NCBI GenBank assembly: GCA_036785705.1 | Contig: JAWUZG010000970.1 | Location: 5,180,501 to 5,244,500 of the forward strand | Reading direction: 5' to 3' | DNA length: 64,000 nucleotides | Source: Acanthornis magna | Lineage: Eukaryota > Chordata > Aves > Passeriformes > Acanthizidae | Shown: piece by piece, positions 1 through 13,000 of the stretch | Layout: the number at the start of each line of letters is the position of its first letter | How positions within the stretch are numbered: the first letter of the stretch is position 1 | The notes under the pieces: generated by a model | What the model saw: only the letters and a program-made list of their open reading frames with translations | Told to the model about the DNA's origin: nothing | Databases searched by the model: none | Position numbers and translations under genes: made by a program

Positions 1-701
1 CAAAAAAATTGTTCAGCAAAATGAGACAAGCCACCTAGACACAGGAGGCTGTTGGTGGATGAGAAGATGACCTGGCAATGTGTTCTTGCAGCCCTGAACT
101 GCATCCTGGGCTGGATCAGAAGAGATTGGGGGAAGTGTTTGTGTCCCTCTACTCTGTCCTCATCAAGCCCATCTAAAGTGCTGCCTTCAGTTCTGGAGTC
201 TTCAGCACAAGAAAGACAGGGACCTGTTAGAGTAGGTCCAGAGGCGGCCACAAAGATGAGCAGAGAGCTGGAGCATCTCTCTGACGAAGGCAGGCTGAGA
301 GAGTTGGCATTGTTCAGTCTGGAGAAAAGAACATTCTGGGGAGAATTTACAGCAGCCTCCCAGTATATAAAGAGGGCCCAAATGCTGGGGAGAGACTGTT
401 TTACAAGGGCATGTAGGACAAGGGATCCATGATAGGACAAAAGGTAATGGCTTTAAACTAGGGAGGGGAGGTTTAGATGAGATGCCAGGAAGAAATTTTT
501 TACTGTGAGGGTGGTGAGGCACTGGAATAGGTTGCCCAGGGAAGCTGTGGATGCCCCATTCCCAGAAATGTTCAAGGCCTTGTTGGAAGGGGCTTTGAGC
601 AATCTGGTCTAGCAAGAATTGTCCCTGCTCATGGCAGGGGCTTGTAACTAGATGATCTTTAAGGTCTCTTCCAACCCAAAACATTCTACGATTCTATGAT
701 T
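1..701 (+). mobile_element. CR1 LINE, 3' end, sense
   Basis: The copy follows the CR1 3' consensus: 'ctgaactgcatcctgggctg', then 'ttcagttctgg', 'cacaagaaagacagggacct', 'gagcatctctctgacgaagg', 'ttcagtctggagaa' and 'tactgtgagggtggtgag'. It ends with the untranslated tail 'cttccaaccc' and the terminal octamers attctacg attctatg at 683-698. The right end is exact. The left end is unclear: clear similarity starts near 45 and the element may run off the window. The ORF2 C-terminus is broken by frameshifts and stops, so it is a dead 5'-truncated copy, as most CR1 insertions are. There is no poly-A tail, as expected for CR1. Confidence 0.92.
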
Positions 702-881
702 TTCTACAGTTTTGCAAACTTCTTTCAGAAGCTGCTTCTGTTCAGAGATACTTTACCAGCACGAGTCACTTTAAGGAGATGACCTAAGGAGAAAATGACT
801 GAGGAAAAAATACACTAATGAAAATCTGCACAGGATTCTTTAGCCTCTGCACAGATCCCCCTTTCTTAATAACACATTTTA

Positions 882-902
882 AATATATATATACACACAC
901 AC
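882..902. repeat. Short (AT)n(AC)n compound dinucleotide repeat
   Basis: About five AT units run directly into about five AC units. Simple-sequence DNA, likely length-variable. Confidence 0.85.
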
Positions 903-1974
903 AGTGTCTATATAAATTATAAACACATAGACACAGCTATTTTAAAGAATACATATGATTTATTATCTACCCATGGCAATAAACCCAGCTATTTATACGC
1001 ACTATACTGCATATATGCAATCTGCTGCCATTCTACACACTGAAAAATTGGAATCATGAGTACAAGTCTACATTTGTAGACTTCTTTTGAAAGTAATGCT
1101 ATTCCATCTCATTCTTTGGAGTATTGACAATATGATTCTTGAACCTCATACAGGATGAGACTAAGGCTGCCTGTGTATTTCAAATTAGAAGTGGAAATTC
1201 ATGCAAAGCTTGCAAATTTCTTTGCTGCATTGTATTTTCTAATGACAACTCAAAAAAACGGTACAACAAAATGCTATTATGAGAAAAAGGCATCAAATAG
1301 TGATACTAGAAACAGGCCCCTATGAAATCGTATTCCTGGGTCACCATTTCATATTAGGAATTGTAATTTTCAAGGTTAAGTATTGTTCATATATTGTTCA
1401 ACACATTGGATAGGTTATTGTTTTAAGTATCATAATGGAACATTGAGTCCAACATTCTGCCTGATTTAATCAGTGCTATATTTTTTAGAAAATAATGTTT
1501 GCATATTAACATCAAACTATACAGGAGTTTATTTGCCACCACTGTAGGAAGTACGTGGTGAAATTTTTCTTAAGCAAATACTATTATGTTCTGGTAGTAG
1601 AAGCATGTGTACTGTCATAAAAAAGAATATATTTTTAATCAAACATGAACAACATGTTTCTCATTAGAAAAATCTAAAGATATATAATTATCAAATTAAA
1701 GATTAAAAATTATGTTGAGTGTCTGCTGAACTGTTCCTTCTAAGCAATCTGCTTATCAGATTTAACTTCCTTTTAAAAACAAGAATTAAACCAGGCATCA
1801 GGACTCTTAGAGGTCATAGTTCTCTGAGTTGAGCAAAGCAGCTGTTGATTTTAATTAGATTTATGGGTCCTAAGCATTTCTAAAAATCAGCTATGAGAAT
1901 ATTATGAAAGTGCTCATTATTTAAAATTATTTGATGGATGTCTAGTATAAAATATTTTACCAATATTTTTGTTT

Positions 1975-2042
1975 GTTATGACAAAAGAACCATGATATGT
2001 TATGACAAAACAACCAATACTATCATATTTGTTATGACAGAA
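1975..2042. repeat. Three direct copies of GTTATGACA(A/G)AA
   Basis: The 9-mer GTTATGACA occurs at 1975, 1999 and 2031, in the same orientation, with starts 24 and 32 bp apart. In each copy it is followed by AAA or GAA. The spacers are also partly alike (catgata/catattt). It may be a decayed minisatellite or chance; no function is apparent. Confidence 0.6.
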
Positions 2043-5000
2043 CAGCCTTAATTTCTAATATTATTTGATGATTACAAAAACAATTCAAAACGAACTGCTA
2101 TTAGCATTTTACTGCGTGTCTCCCAAGCCACAAATAGCTTTCCTGATTGCTGTGCAGATTCATGTAGGGTGTGTACAAGCAAACCCACTTTTGTATGTGT
2201 GGTTTTGGGGGCTTTTTTTGGTAAATCTTCTTGATAACAAAAAGTATTGGTATTATTTTTCTCTGGAATTGAATACATAGAAACTAGGCCAGCAGTGAGA
2301 ATATCTAGAATTAGTTATATATTGAAAATATTTCAGTAATTATACATCCACTCCTACTTTCTTTTCATGCAGGCCATGATTTTCATAGTTGCCTACAGAA
2401 GTATCGTTGTTTGGCTTCTCTGAAGATTTCAGTATCAACTAAGTATCAAGCATCTCAGAGACAAGAAATCCCTGCTCCAAAATAAAATCTCTCAACATTT
2501 TCAAGCTTCGTTTCTGGGCTGCAGCTTCAAACCCAAACATTAATTTGTGTCTTTAGATTACAAAATTGATTTAGATTCCTGTAGAAGAAGGATATTGCTC
2601 TTTTGAGCAATAATATGATTTCCTGCTATTTCTCTCTCAGTGCGTAAAGAGTGAACTTGCTTCCAGCCATATCAGAATCTAACATACTGGACACACAGCA
2701 CAAGAAAATGTAAGCTTCCCTACATTTTGCAATATGTGCCATGCTGAGCCATTCAAGGATAGCTGGGGAAAAAAATTGCCTTTTCTCAGCAAGCCGAACT
2801 AGGCCTAGCACAATGCGTGCCAATGTGATTAGGTTGCTTCCATGCTATGGTGACAGCTTGTTTGGAATTACCTTTGCTACTTGGTGCTGTATTGCACTGT
2901 ACTGGCCTACTACAGAGATGCTAACGAGAGGTCAGGAGCCAGAATGGGGCAGGGTTTAGTAATTGCTCTATGATCCTGTGGTTTTTAAATAAGAGTTGCT
3001 ATTGAGACATAGCCTTGCACAGATATGAACAAGATAATCTCCTCTACTGCCAAACCATTCTCACTGAAATAGTGTGGGTTTAATTTTTCAAGCTGTAATA
3101 TTACTCTTTTTTAAAAGGGATGTAGCACACTACTGGCAACGTCTGTGCCTGGATGAGCAGGGATATTTCCAGTATTCTACTTTTATTTCTTTGCCTTGAT
3201 TGCTCCTTTCGTCTTGCTTTGCGCAGACAAGTAGCTTGATAAAGGAGATGGCATGCTCTTCACTGCCTTTAGCAGGTGGTCACCACTGTCACTGCTTTAC
3301 CTTGTCATGCCATTCCTGCAAAGTTACTCAACCAGAAGTATTATGGTCCTGCAAATGTATACTAAATTTGGCAACCTCAAAGACTTATATTTCTTTTAAA
3401 TTTTCATTGATGAAATTTTCTGAGGAAGTGGAAATGTATTTTTGAAAAATGACTTTGAAGGCTTAATGATGTTTTATTCTATCCTTGACTTAGTCTGCTT
3501 AGAATACCAATGGATATTTTCATACACTATATAAAAAATTTATCAGAGATCACTAGACTTCTCAGTCTGTAATTCTTAAAGGTGAAATTAATTTGGTATG
3601 CTGATTCGTTCTATCATTTCAGATTTAGCAAAAATTCATTGCAAAAAGGTTAATAGATATTGTAATCAATCAGTAGCAATGATACTCAGCATTGTTGTTA
3701 CACAATTATATTTCTCCAAATACTGTTATAAATATTGAGCTTGCTGCACAGATGTAATGACTGTGGATGATATGGTAGTTGTCTCTCAACCCGTAACTTC
3801 AACAGAGCACCTGTACAAGACATTTGTCTAAAACACAAAGTCATGCTCTACTTCAGATGATGTTTCTACAATTTTAGATGATCTAGACTTTAGCTAAATA
3901 AAACAGAAAACTGTTGGTCTTATTTATTAATGAGTTGTAACTTTTACTGTGATAGTGTACAAAAGCTCAGGGCAAGGGTGAGATGAGTAAATGTGCAGTA
4001 GTACACAAATGTGCTACCGAAACATTTTCAGTTTTGCAGGACATACATTTCTTCCACAAGTGATTTTCTGACTAATGAGAACAAGCCACAATGCTTATCA
4101 CAGCATGACAACGGCTGAACAAACCATCCTGTATTATCTCCTTACCACAGTGGAATATTCCAGCCTACAAAGTGGAATTTTGCTATAATGCACCACAATT
4201 ATGTGGGAATTGAAAACAAGAAGGAAAAAATCCATTTTACTGAAAGAAGGTAGGAAAACTTAGATAGATTGCATGTAAATTCTTGAGTGGAAAATAGTAA
4301 TGACTGCAAGTTTCTAGACCTGAAAGTCTAGGAAAAAAATCCTTCCTGAGATCAAATATAACTTTCTTTTGTCACGCATTCATCAGAGAGTTGCTTGCTC
4401 TTTTCAGTACCAATGAAAATTTGCCAACCAAATATAAGCCAGGCCTTAGTCCTTCTTACCTTGTGAAATTTGTTCTGGCTCCTGGTTCAGCACACTGCTC
4501 TGCCAGTCAGTACACCTTTGAAAAGTTTCTAAAATTCCAGTCCTCTATGCAATAATCTGTAATATGTTTGTATAAATACTATCTACCTCCCTTGCAGTAC
4601 TTCTATAAGCCTTAAGTAATTTTTGTAAGGTTACCTAAGAGTTATGAAGAGATACAATAAAAAGGTAGGGTATTTTTATGTCAAGGATGACTATCTCATG
4701 AAAATACACTCAGCTGGTTTTCTTTTTGAATGTTAATAGCAGGATCGTGTGTTTCAGTGCTTGAAAGCATAGTGACTACATTATTCCACATTATCAAATG
4801 CATCACTGATCTATTTCACCTGAGCTGACGGAAAGAAGGGAAAGAAAGATGCTCTGTCCACCTCTTACAGCTTGGCTTAAATTTGTCCACTCTGAGCACC
4901 ACTCTACAAGAACTATGGTTTTAATATCTGTGATACAGATACTTAGAATCTACCACGAATGACTTGTCCTAACCTCTCTCAGGACAAAACATTTCTCCTG

Positions 5001-6405
5001 ATGCAATGGCACTTAACTGAGGAGGTAGCTGCCTGTGGGTCTGGAGGTAAATATCCAGCATTCAGTCACTGCTCCATTTCCATTGGCCATTTGAGTTTCT
5101 CTCAAATTAATTTTTGTACATTCAAGATGTTCCTACTGAAACAAATACTTAAAAATTACAGTTAAATCTAACTAAATGATTCTCACATTTAGGGAAGACA
5201 TAGCAAGAGAGTGTGTTTATGAACCTGTGAGGAGAACATGCAGCTTAATTACTAGTTTCATTCAGGCCTGGTCTGTAAGTCTGCTTAAGGAAGACTTAAA
5301 TAACTATGCTCTTCTTATTAAAAACAGCAGTGGCCCTGAGGTAATTCCATCTTCAGCACCTACATTGCTACTGCGCAGAAACAACATGCTCCTGATACAG
5401 ACAGGCAAATTGAAATTTGTTTATGTATTTTTATATTAATTCAAACTACTTTATATTCCTCTTCTGCTGTCAGCAGAACCCATGTCCCTGAGGCCTGTTC
5501 TGTCGAAGGCAGAAGATCACAGACACTTTTCCATTCTTGCATATTGTCTCTGTGGCAGTCCTAAGAGTATTTCCTTTTCAACTGTGATCTGCAGAGGACC
5601 AAAGGTGAGGGGCTCCTTTACTTTTTTGACTCTAGAGAAAGGGAAAGATAAGGGCAGAAATCAGCTGTTTCCAGAATCCGTTGTCCATCTGTGTAGCTGT
5701 CACTTCTATTATATCTACGTTTTCAGTTATTTAGGCAGGCCATTGGTTTTTTTGGATATGTTAGAGTAAGACCTTAGTACAGTATTCCAGCATGATTATG
5801 TATTCCTCATGATTATGGGGGTGCTGTAGACAATAAATAACAATAATCCTATTTGTCATTAAAAAAATTAAATTGCTATATTAAGTAATAGTCTCACATT
5901 TCCTTAGTTAAGATGACTGAAGACTGTGATGCACTCTATCAAGACTTCCACGTGGGATGCTAATGCTGCACTTTCTGATAATTTTTACTGGGTTACAGGT
6001 TACTGAGGGAAAAACAAAGGGGGGGCTACTTTAACTTCATCATTACTGAAATGCTTCCTTTACAAAAGGAAAATATATTAATGCCATTTTAAACATGTTG
6101 TAGAATGTTGAAAATCATAGCTAGAACCTGGGGAAAAAATGGAGTGATAGTCTAGATCTGACCCTTATGCTTACAATTTATTTAAAATATTTCCCTAGAG
6201 CTATTGTTTTCCACATGTTACTCCTGCAGCTGTGGCAGCTGGGGTGTCAGTGGACCTCAATGAATTGCACTGAATAAAGAGATCCTTAGCAAGTTTTGAG
6301 GACATCATTCACAGTTATAGATACAGCCCTCTTGTTACCCAAGATGATCCTCCACAGGATCATTCAGAGCACTTCCACAGTTTGGCTTGGCAATCCACAA
6401 CTAAA

Positions 6406-6484
6406 ACCACAGAATCATCTTGGTTGGAAAAGGCCTTTGAGATCATCAAATCCATCCATAAACCTGGCACTGCCAAGTCCACCA
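6406..6484 (-). mobile_element. CR1 LINE 3' tail fragment, antisense
   Basis: Plus-strand 'acagaatcatcttggttgg' followed by 'aaaaggcctttgagatcatc' is the reverse complement of the avian CR1 terminus (gatgatctnnnaggtcttttccaacc…gattct). The following 'ctggcactgccaagtccacc' matches the next inward segment of the same CR1 type. Only about 80 bp remain, a very short 5'-truncated insertion, inserted in sense with the host gene. Confidence 0.85.
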
Positions 6485-9124
6485 GCCTAATTCAACCTCT
6501 CTCTCCTGGTATGTAATGCCTTAATATGGAAAAGATCCAAATGAGACAGAAGGTTCCTTATGGACCGATGTGCTATACTCAGTGCCTTAAAGAACCAGAG
6601 AATCTAACCACAGATATTTCTAGCATATGAAAGTGTAAAATTATTAGTAAGGGTCATCAGATGTTGCGTCCTTCATTCAGGTTTTACCTTAATTTGTCTC
6701 TCTGTTAACAATCCAAGGAGCAAGATATTAAATAGGACCAAAAATGGTGGAATCTTCTATAAGGAGAACAAAGCAGATGTGAGCAGGGGAAAAAAGCAAC
6801 TGCAAAATGAAATTTCATGTAAAATATTGCTAAAATGCATATTGTACCATGCATACTGTTACAAGAACAAATGTTCTTGCAATAAATTTTTTCAAAAACC
6901 AGCCCAATCTCAGTAATATGAAACCTCCAAAAGCACTTTTTATTTAATCTTGGAGCAACAGTGGAGAAGATTTCCTGGCATACGGGAATTACAGCAGAAG
7001 AATGAAGAGATGAGTGAAGTGCAAATGTCATAGTATAATTTATATATGGAATATTTTAATTGCAGGTAATGGCAGGTTTTCAAATTTATAAGTCAAGGAA
7101 TTGTACTCATTTCTGAGACAGAATTGAATACATTAACCGCCCTTGAAACAATATCAATATTTCTTCCTATGCAGAGCACAGCACAGTAAAATGCACTAAA
7201 AGATGAAAGCTCTTTGATCCTTTTGTATGCTTAAAGATACCAGAACAGCGCCAATACATTTTGAGGAAGAGACTAGACAGAAAAGAAATACTGTTTGCCA
7301 AGACAGCACAATATCACAAAATAGTGACACTGGGTGTATTAAGGACTACAGAAATATTTATTGTTCATAGTTCTACCCCCCTGAGTCTCTCAGGTCACAA
7401 TAGATTCCTTTTTTTCCCCACTTCATTCAGGTGAAGTCATTAGTATGCAAACCTATTTTATCTTGACATACACAATAGCTCTATCTTTTTAGCCCCAATA
7501 TTAGGGAAAGAAAAATGTCTAGGATTATATCACAGTGTTGATCTTATGAGCCAGGAGCAAACCGAGTAACTGGAATCCCAGAAGACATTTGCAAGAGCCA
7601 CTGAGCCTCTCTTAATAGTCCAGTGGTTTGGCTGCGCTCAAAGGTTTGCCATGGCTCTACTGCCAATTGCCAGGTAATATTTTCTAGGAAGATTTCATCT
7701 CTTGACTTCGCATTTATTGATGATGCCAATTAACTCCGGACTCCATTTCAATTTGGAGCTATGTTTGCATAATATTATCAGGCTTCTCTCTGACTTGACT
7801 TCTGCTAATAAAAATCAACAGTAAATCTACTGACCTGAATGCAATGGCCCCTGTGAGTTAAACACGGCACAGACTGGTATCTGGCTCTAGATAAAGCCTG
7901 TAGCTCTTTTAAAATTATGAATTGTTTCAGGCTAACTTGTACCCTGAGCAGCCTAGGCCTGGTTGTGACTCCTTGTCTCAGGCTTTGGTTTCAGCTGAAA
8001 CTAGAAAACTGTAGGGATTCTTCCTCCTTTTGCCTGTTCATATAGAACCTGTTTTGCCCAATGGAGCAGCCCCAAGAAAACCGAGAGGAGGATGCATGAG
8101 TAATTCTGGAAAGAAATCGGGAAATTATGTCAATTTTTGTTTTCACTTCAAAATGGCACTTAAACTAAATTTCAATTTAAAATGAAATAAAAATCTGAAA
8201 AAAATATTCAGGGTAGATTGAGCCATTCTGCTTAAATCTGAAATGTTTAATATTCTTTTTAACCTTTCTTGGTTTAACCAGAAAAAAGTGCCACTAAATT
8301 GTCAAACAGAAAATGTAAAAATAACATACTTAAAACTTACCCAGACACTGTATTTTAAATTTTTGCTGAACAAAATTTCTCAAAATGACACATTTTATAT
8401 TTAGATTCAATGCCATTTTTCCATCAGAAGTCAGCGATGAAAAAAAAGTCATTCAGTTCCACTCATAGTGCTGCAGGAGTTTATAGAAAAAGATTGTTAA
8501 ATGAGGTAGTAATATGTAATTACATTTCAGTCTTTAACATAAATTCTAATACTACACTAGAATTCTGAGGGGTGGCTCTAGACACATAATAGATTTCATC
8601 AAAGCTCACTGATTTCACTGCTGATAAGGTCTCTAAGAGCACTTGCACAAGGGCAGGCTCCAAGAGCGCAGCTAGGGGGTTGAAGCCTGATGTGCTAGGT
8701 ACTGGAGAAAGAAAGGGTTGAAGCAGACCCTTCTAAAAAGGCAGAGAAAGCCCTCATGCTGTCAGGATGGGTAATGTGCTGGCGTATTCCATTGGCACAG
8801 AATGAAGTCCTGCTTCCTCAGTGAATCTGTGCCTGAAAAAAAGAAAGGAAGAGAACACTCCTTTCTTAACTCTCTCTTCCCCAAAGCTATATACATTTGT
8901 TGGGAGCATAAAACTTCCATTTATTCTGCAGCTTTTAACAGGGAGTCTTTTTTTAACTTCTTGGGACATGGACAATCCGGTCCCTAGGTTGAGTTGCAGC
9001 AGAGTGGGGGAAAATGTAAAAGACAGTGTCCTGTCTACTGTCATTCTTCCTCCAGTCCATGCTCTGAAAATACTTGTATGGCTTTCTCATTTATCACCTT
9101 ATCCTGAATGATGCCAAAACACCT
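6485..9124. other. Unique intron, no gene seen
   Basis: AT-rich sequence without recognisable repeats. Overlapping frames on both strands around 8750-9110 are compositional and none looks like a known protein. Confidence 0.55.
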
Positions 9125-9848
9125 CAGTGAGTCTAGCATGATACTGGGGAACAAGCTGCTGGAAAGCAGCACCACAGAAAGGGGTCCTGGAGGTCCTGGT
9201 CAACAGAAAGTTGAATGTGATCAGCAATTCCTGGGCAGCCAGGAGGGCCAACCGTGTCCTGGGGGGCATCAGGCACAGCATCACCAGCCAGGCAAGGGAG
9301 GGGATTGTCCCACTTCGCTCTGCACTGGTGCAGCCTCACCTCGAGCCCTGTATGCTGTTTTGGGCATCACAATGTAAGAAAGACACAAAGCTATTGGGGA
9401 GCATCCAAAAGAGGGCAACCAAGATGGTGAAGGGCCTAGAGGAGAAGCTGTATGAGGAGCAGCTGAGGTCACTTCATCTATTCAGCCTGGAGGAGACTGA
9501 GGGGAGACCTCATTGCAGTCTATAACTTCCTTGTGAGGAGGGGCAGACGCTGATCTCTGTAGTGATCAGTGACAGGACCCAAGGGAATGGCCTGAAGCTG
9601 TGTCAAGGGAGGTTTAGGTTGGATATTAGCCAAAGGTTCTTCCCCCAGAGGGTGGTTGGGCACTGGAACGGGGTCCCCAGGGAAGTGGTCACAGCACCCA
9701 GCCTGACAGAGTTCAACAAGCATTGTACCATACTCTTGGGCACCCAGTCTGATTCTTGGTGCTGTCCTGTGCAGGGCCAGGACATGGAGTTGATGATCAC
9801 TGTGGATCCCTTCCAACTCAGCATATTCTCTAATTCTGTGATGATAGT
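9125..9848 (+). mobile_element. CR1 LINE, 3' portion, sense, second subfamily
   Basis: The element aligns by eye with the ORF2 C-terminus and 3' UTR of CR1. Landmarks are 'gggcagccaggagggccaac', 'cctcgagccctgtatgctg', 'gtatgaggagcagctgag', 'ggtttaggttggatattag', 'ggtggttgggcactggaac' and the closing 'cccttccaactcagcatatt' followed by a degenerate octamer end (attctgtgatga). Its 3' UTR differs from that of the copy at 1-701, which ends 'cttccaaccc', so the two belong to different CR1 subfamilies. It is 5'-truncated and not mobile. Confidence 0.93.
9211..9525 (+). pseudogene. Relic of CR1 ORF2 (reverse transcriptase protein C-terminus)
   Basis: One frame stays open for 104 codons and reads like the region C-terminal to the CR1 reverse transcriptase domain. 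Visible blocks are WAARRANRVLGGIR, PLRSALVQPHLEPCMLFWAS, KKDTKLLGSIQKRATKMVKG and EEQLRSLHLFSLEETEG. The match continues the CR1 pattern until a stop after 'GRPHCSL'; the conserved continuation is then out of frame. The endonuclease and RT catalytic domains are absent. It is a fragment, and the ATG at its start is not a genuine start. Confidence 0.85.
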
Positions 9849-9897
9849 TGAGTTGGTGCATCTACCAGCTTCCCTCATTTCCCCCTCCCTGCCATCA

Positions 9898-10090
9898 CCT
9901 CACAAAAAAACCAAGTGGAACCAAATGGAACCAAATCAAAGCACAACAAGAAGAAAACCCAACCAAAACCCAAAAAACCCCAGAAAGAATCCCAAACAAA
10001 AAAAAAAAAACCTCCCCACCAAATAAAACCCCCCAAAATTCCCCCCCCCAAAAAAAACAAACCAAAAGAAACCAAGCCCAAAATCCTTTT
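9898..10090 (+). repeat. A/C-rich low-complexity tract, nearly T-free
   Basis: Immediately 3' of the CR1, about 190 bp consist almost wholly of A and C on the plus strand, including a 13-A run and C-runs of six and nine. The minus strand is therefore G/T-rich, with several GGG runs separated by short T-rich loops (9958-9993 and 10014-10049). CR1 lacks a poly-A tail, so this is not the element's own tail. It could be an expanded simple repeat next to the insertion. Open frames across it (Lys/Pro/Gln or Phe/Gly/Trp) are composition artefacts. Confidence 0.85.
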
Positions 10091-13000
10091 CTCAGAGTAA
10101 AAAGAAAGTTCATCCAAGCTAAATGTGTGCAAGATTTGTCACCCAGGCTGCTTCACTCAGAAATGAAAATGTAAAGATGTGTAAACAACAACAAATAACC
10201 TCAAAAAAGGAATTAGCATCTAAAAAAAAAAAAAAAAGAAAAGAAGAAAGTTATTAAATATGCATTTGTTTATCACAGTCAAGTTTTATGATTCAAACCT
10301 TATTCATATATATTTTATGAAGAGAATATCCATTGTGGTGGCAAAATTAAATGTATTTTGAAACTTGTATGTGACATTTATCTATCTGCTCTATCAGAAA
10401 AAAGTTGTCACTTTCATTCAGACATATATTACTTTTTCAATTTCCTGTCGGTAATGTTTTTTTAATGTTCTTTAGGGGGAAATCACAGGATTTCTCATTT
10501 CTCACAACAAAGACCATAATGCTTTAGAATTATGTTGATGAGTTTATACCTAAAAAAGTTGCACCGCTTATTTTTTAAGAGATGAACAGTTTGTTCTTAT
10601 CCATGATAATCATGGGGTTTGGGTTTTTGTTTTTTGTTTTCTTTATTTTAGGATACAGAGTCAGGTAGAGAATTGTCTGGTCTTTTTTTCCTTCTTTTAA
10701 AGAAGTTCATAATACAAAACACAAACTTATGATGCAAATTGATGATGATTCAAGGTCTACTGTGTGCCACAAGAGATAACAAAAAAAAAAAGCACCAGTA
10801 TTGAAACTCCTTATCACATATCTTCCCTTCCAAGGGAATCATTTTGATAGGAAGTTCAAATAAACCCAATGCTTTGAATAAACAGAGTTGTGCAGCAGGC
10901 AAGGCCAAAGGGTCGTAGTCAGAGAAGAAACAGAAACCAGTTAAGAGGGTTAATTGACAAGATGCTACAGCTGTCATCCAAAACACTGGCTGGAGAGGTG
11001 GAAAGTGGAAATGGCAACTTCTTTCCCTGAGTTGCTATTAAAGTGACAGTGAATGAAAAACTTATGTTGTATCCCATAGGTTCAGTGCAAGTCCTGTGAG
11101 AGACATTGAAGTGCAGAGGGTCAAGCCCTGGGTAGAAAAGACTCTTGATTCTATGGGGTTTCTTTGATGGTAATGACATCATCCACAATACAGAATAAGG
11201 TACACTTCGATGGTAACAAATCAGGAGATTTCCAAGACCAACATTCAACTTTCATTTCTAAACAGATGCAGAACATCTGAAATCAAATTAGAAGATATAC
11301 CCCCCTTTCTAAGCATACACAATATCTAGGAGTAAGTACAAGTATTTGTTAAAGCTGGCAATAATTATGGTGGTGCGGTTTAGATTAAGTTTTAGAACAG
11401 AAATTCTAACATGATAAGACTCTTTCATGTCATTCGTGACACCTGATCGTTGGAGCTGTGCTGGAAATACATTTACACTGGTCTGTGGTCTGAAGATTTA
11501 GTGTATCCCTTTTCTGTTCAACCAAAATAGCAGGGTAAATGGCCAGAGAAATATAAAAAGCAATCTATCAAAAGGAGAGACATCTTCCCCACTACCACAG
11601 GTTCAAAGGTTTTTTTTTAAACCAGGAGAACCTGAGATGTAAAGTCTTCATTTATGCACAACTGATTTTTAAATAACATCATCCTGCAGATGGAATACTT
11701 AATCTTACTTGAAAGAAAAGACACTCAACAGAAAGACCCTCCCCTTCACACTGCAAACCATCATTTAGTTGAAGGATCGGTAAAGTTAAATACACTTTAA
11801 ATAATTCAGATAGATAGAATTACCTTGGTCTCTATTTATTTGGGAAACACAAAGAAGGTAGCAAACAAAACAGGAGCACAGTTTTCATGAGCAAAATGAA
11901 GAATACCTCAAGATTCATTCAAAAAATAAGCCAGGTCAGCCAGTACTAAATTCTCTATGTCCATCCTCAGCTGCTGCCAGGATCTGAGTTAAAACTACTG
12001 TGACTGCCATGGTGAACTTCAGGATAACATTACCAAAACGATTCAAGTACCATTAAAAATAAATACTGTGTGGTATTGTAAGCATGAATTGATGTCATTT
12101 AATGTTAGACACCTAGCATTAGAAATCCAGTTGTAGACTGACATTAAAGTCTCTATTCAACGTAGAGAGTAAAGAATCTCTGCAAGATAATTCATGGAAG
12201 CCTAAAATGTCTGCCTTAGGTCAGTCCTATGTTTTATTTTTTGAGAGTCTCTATTTATTTCAGTGATGACAGAAAACACTAAACAACTGGCTTTGATTGG
12301 ATGCATCCTAAGTTACCTTTCATGTGGTTAAAATTAGGAAAAAGCAAATTAAAGTCAGGAGTCGAAAGAGACATAGTACTCTGCTGAGCAGTCAGCTCTA
12401 ATATTGACCTACGGTCTCTAGGTCATTTGGAAAACAGTTGCCTTTTTACTGACCATCTGAATCTCAGCTGTACATAAAACGAGTAAATAAATTTAAAAGC
12501 GTAAAATAATTTAAAAGAACCCCTAAAAATTAAAATAAAATCTCAGAGGCTTTTTTCTGGGAACGAGACTCAACTTTATTTTTTCTTTTGTGAGTTACTA
12601 TTAAAATAAGACAAGGCTTTGAGAAGACCTCACTGTTTGAAAAGATGTTCAACACATGCACAAAATAAAATCTGTTTGACCATCCTTGTCTATTACAAAT
12701 ATAAACACAGAGATAGAGATGATTCACTTAAATTCCTTCAACCTGACTGGTAATATCTTGGCACATTTCACTGGGGAGGGTATAACTTACACAGCTCTTA
12801 AAAAGTAAGTTTAAAAAAAGAACAGAGCAATGACTGTGGACTGAAGATTTATTAGAAAGATTCCCTAACCATCTCTTGGAAGTAAAATTTCCATTCTGTG
12901 CAAACTCAGTGAGAAATTGTTTTCTTGACATGATACTCATTTATCTCCCCTCACTCTGTTCTTTGAGGTCTCCTTTTGCGTCGTTTGTTGGGTAGTATGA

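Larger units (their letters stand above)
702..6405. other. AT-rich unique intron, no gene seen
   Basis: No exon, RNA gene or recognisable transposon was found. It contains a short (AT)n(AC)n run at 882-902 and three copies of GTTATGACA at 1975, 1999 and 2031. The open frames here are under 100 codons, start at chance ATGs, resemble nothing I know and overlap on both strands. Confidence 0.6.

Noticed and set aside
202..684. 160-codon minus-strand frame
   Set aside because: It is the antisense of a CR1 3' end, where such frames are common and meaningless.
9562..10026. 154-codon plus-strand frame
   Set aside because: First half is CR1 3' UTR, second half the A/C-rich tract giving a Lys/Asn/Pro tail. 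Not a gene.
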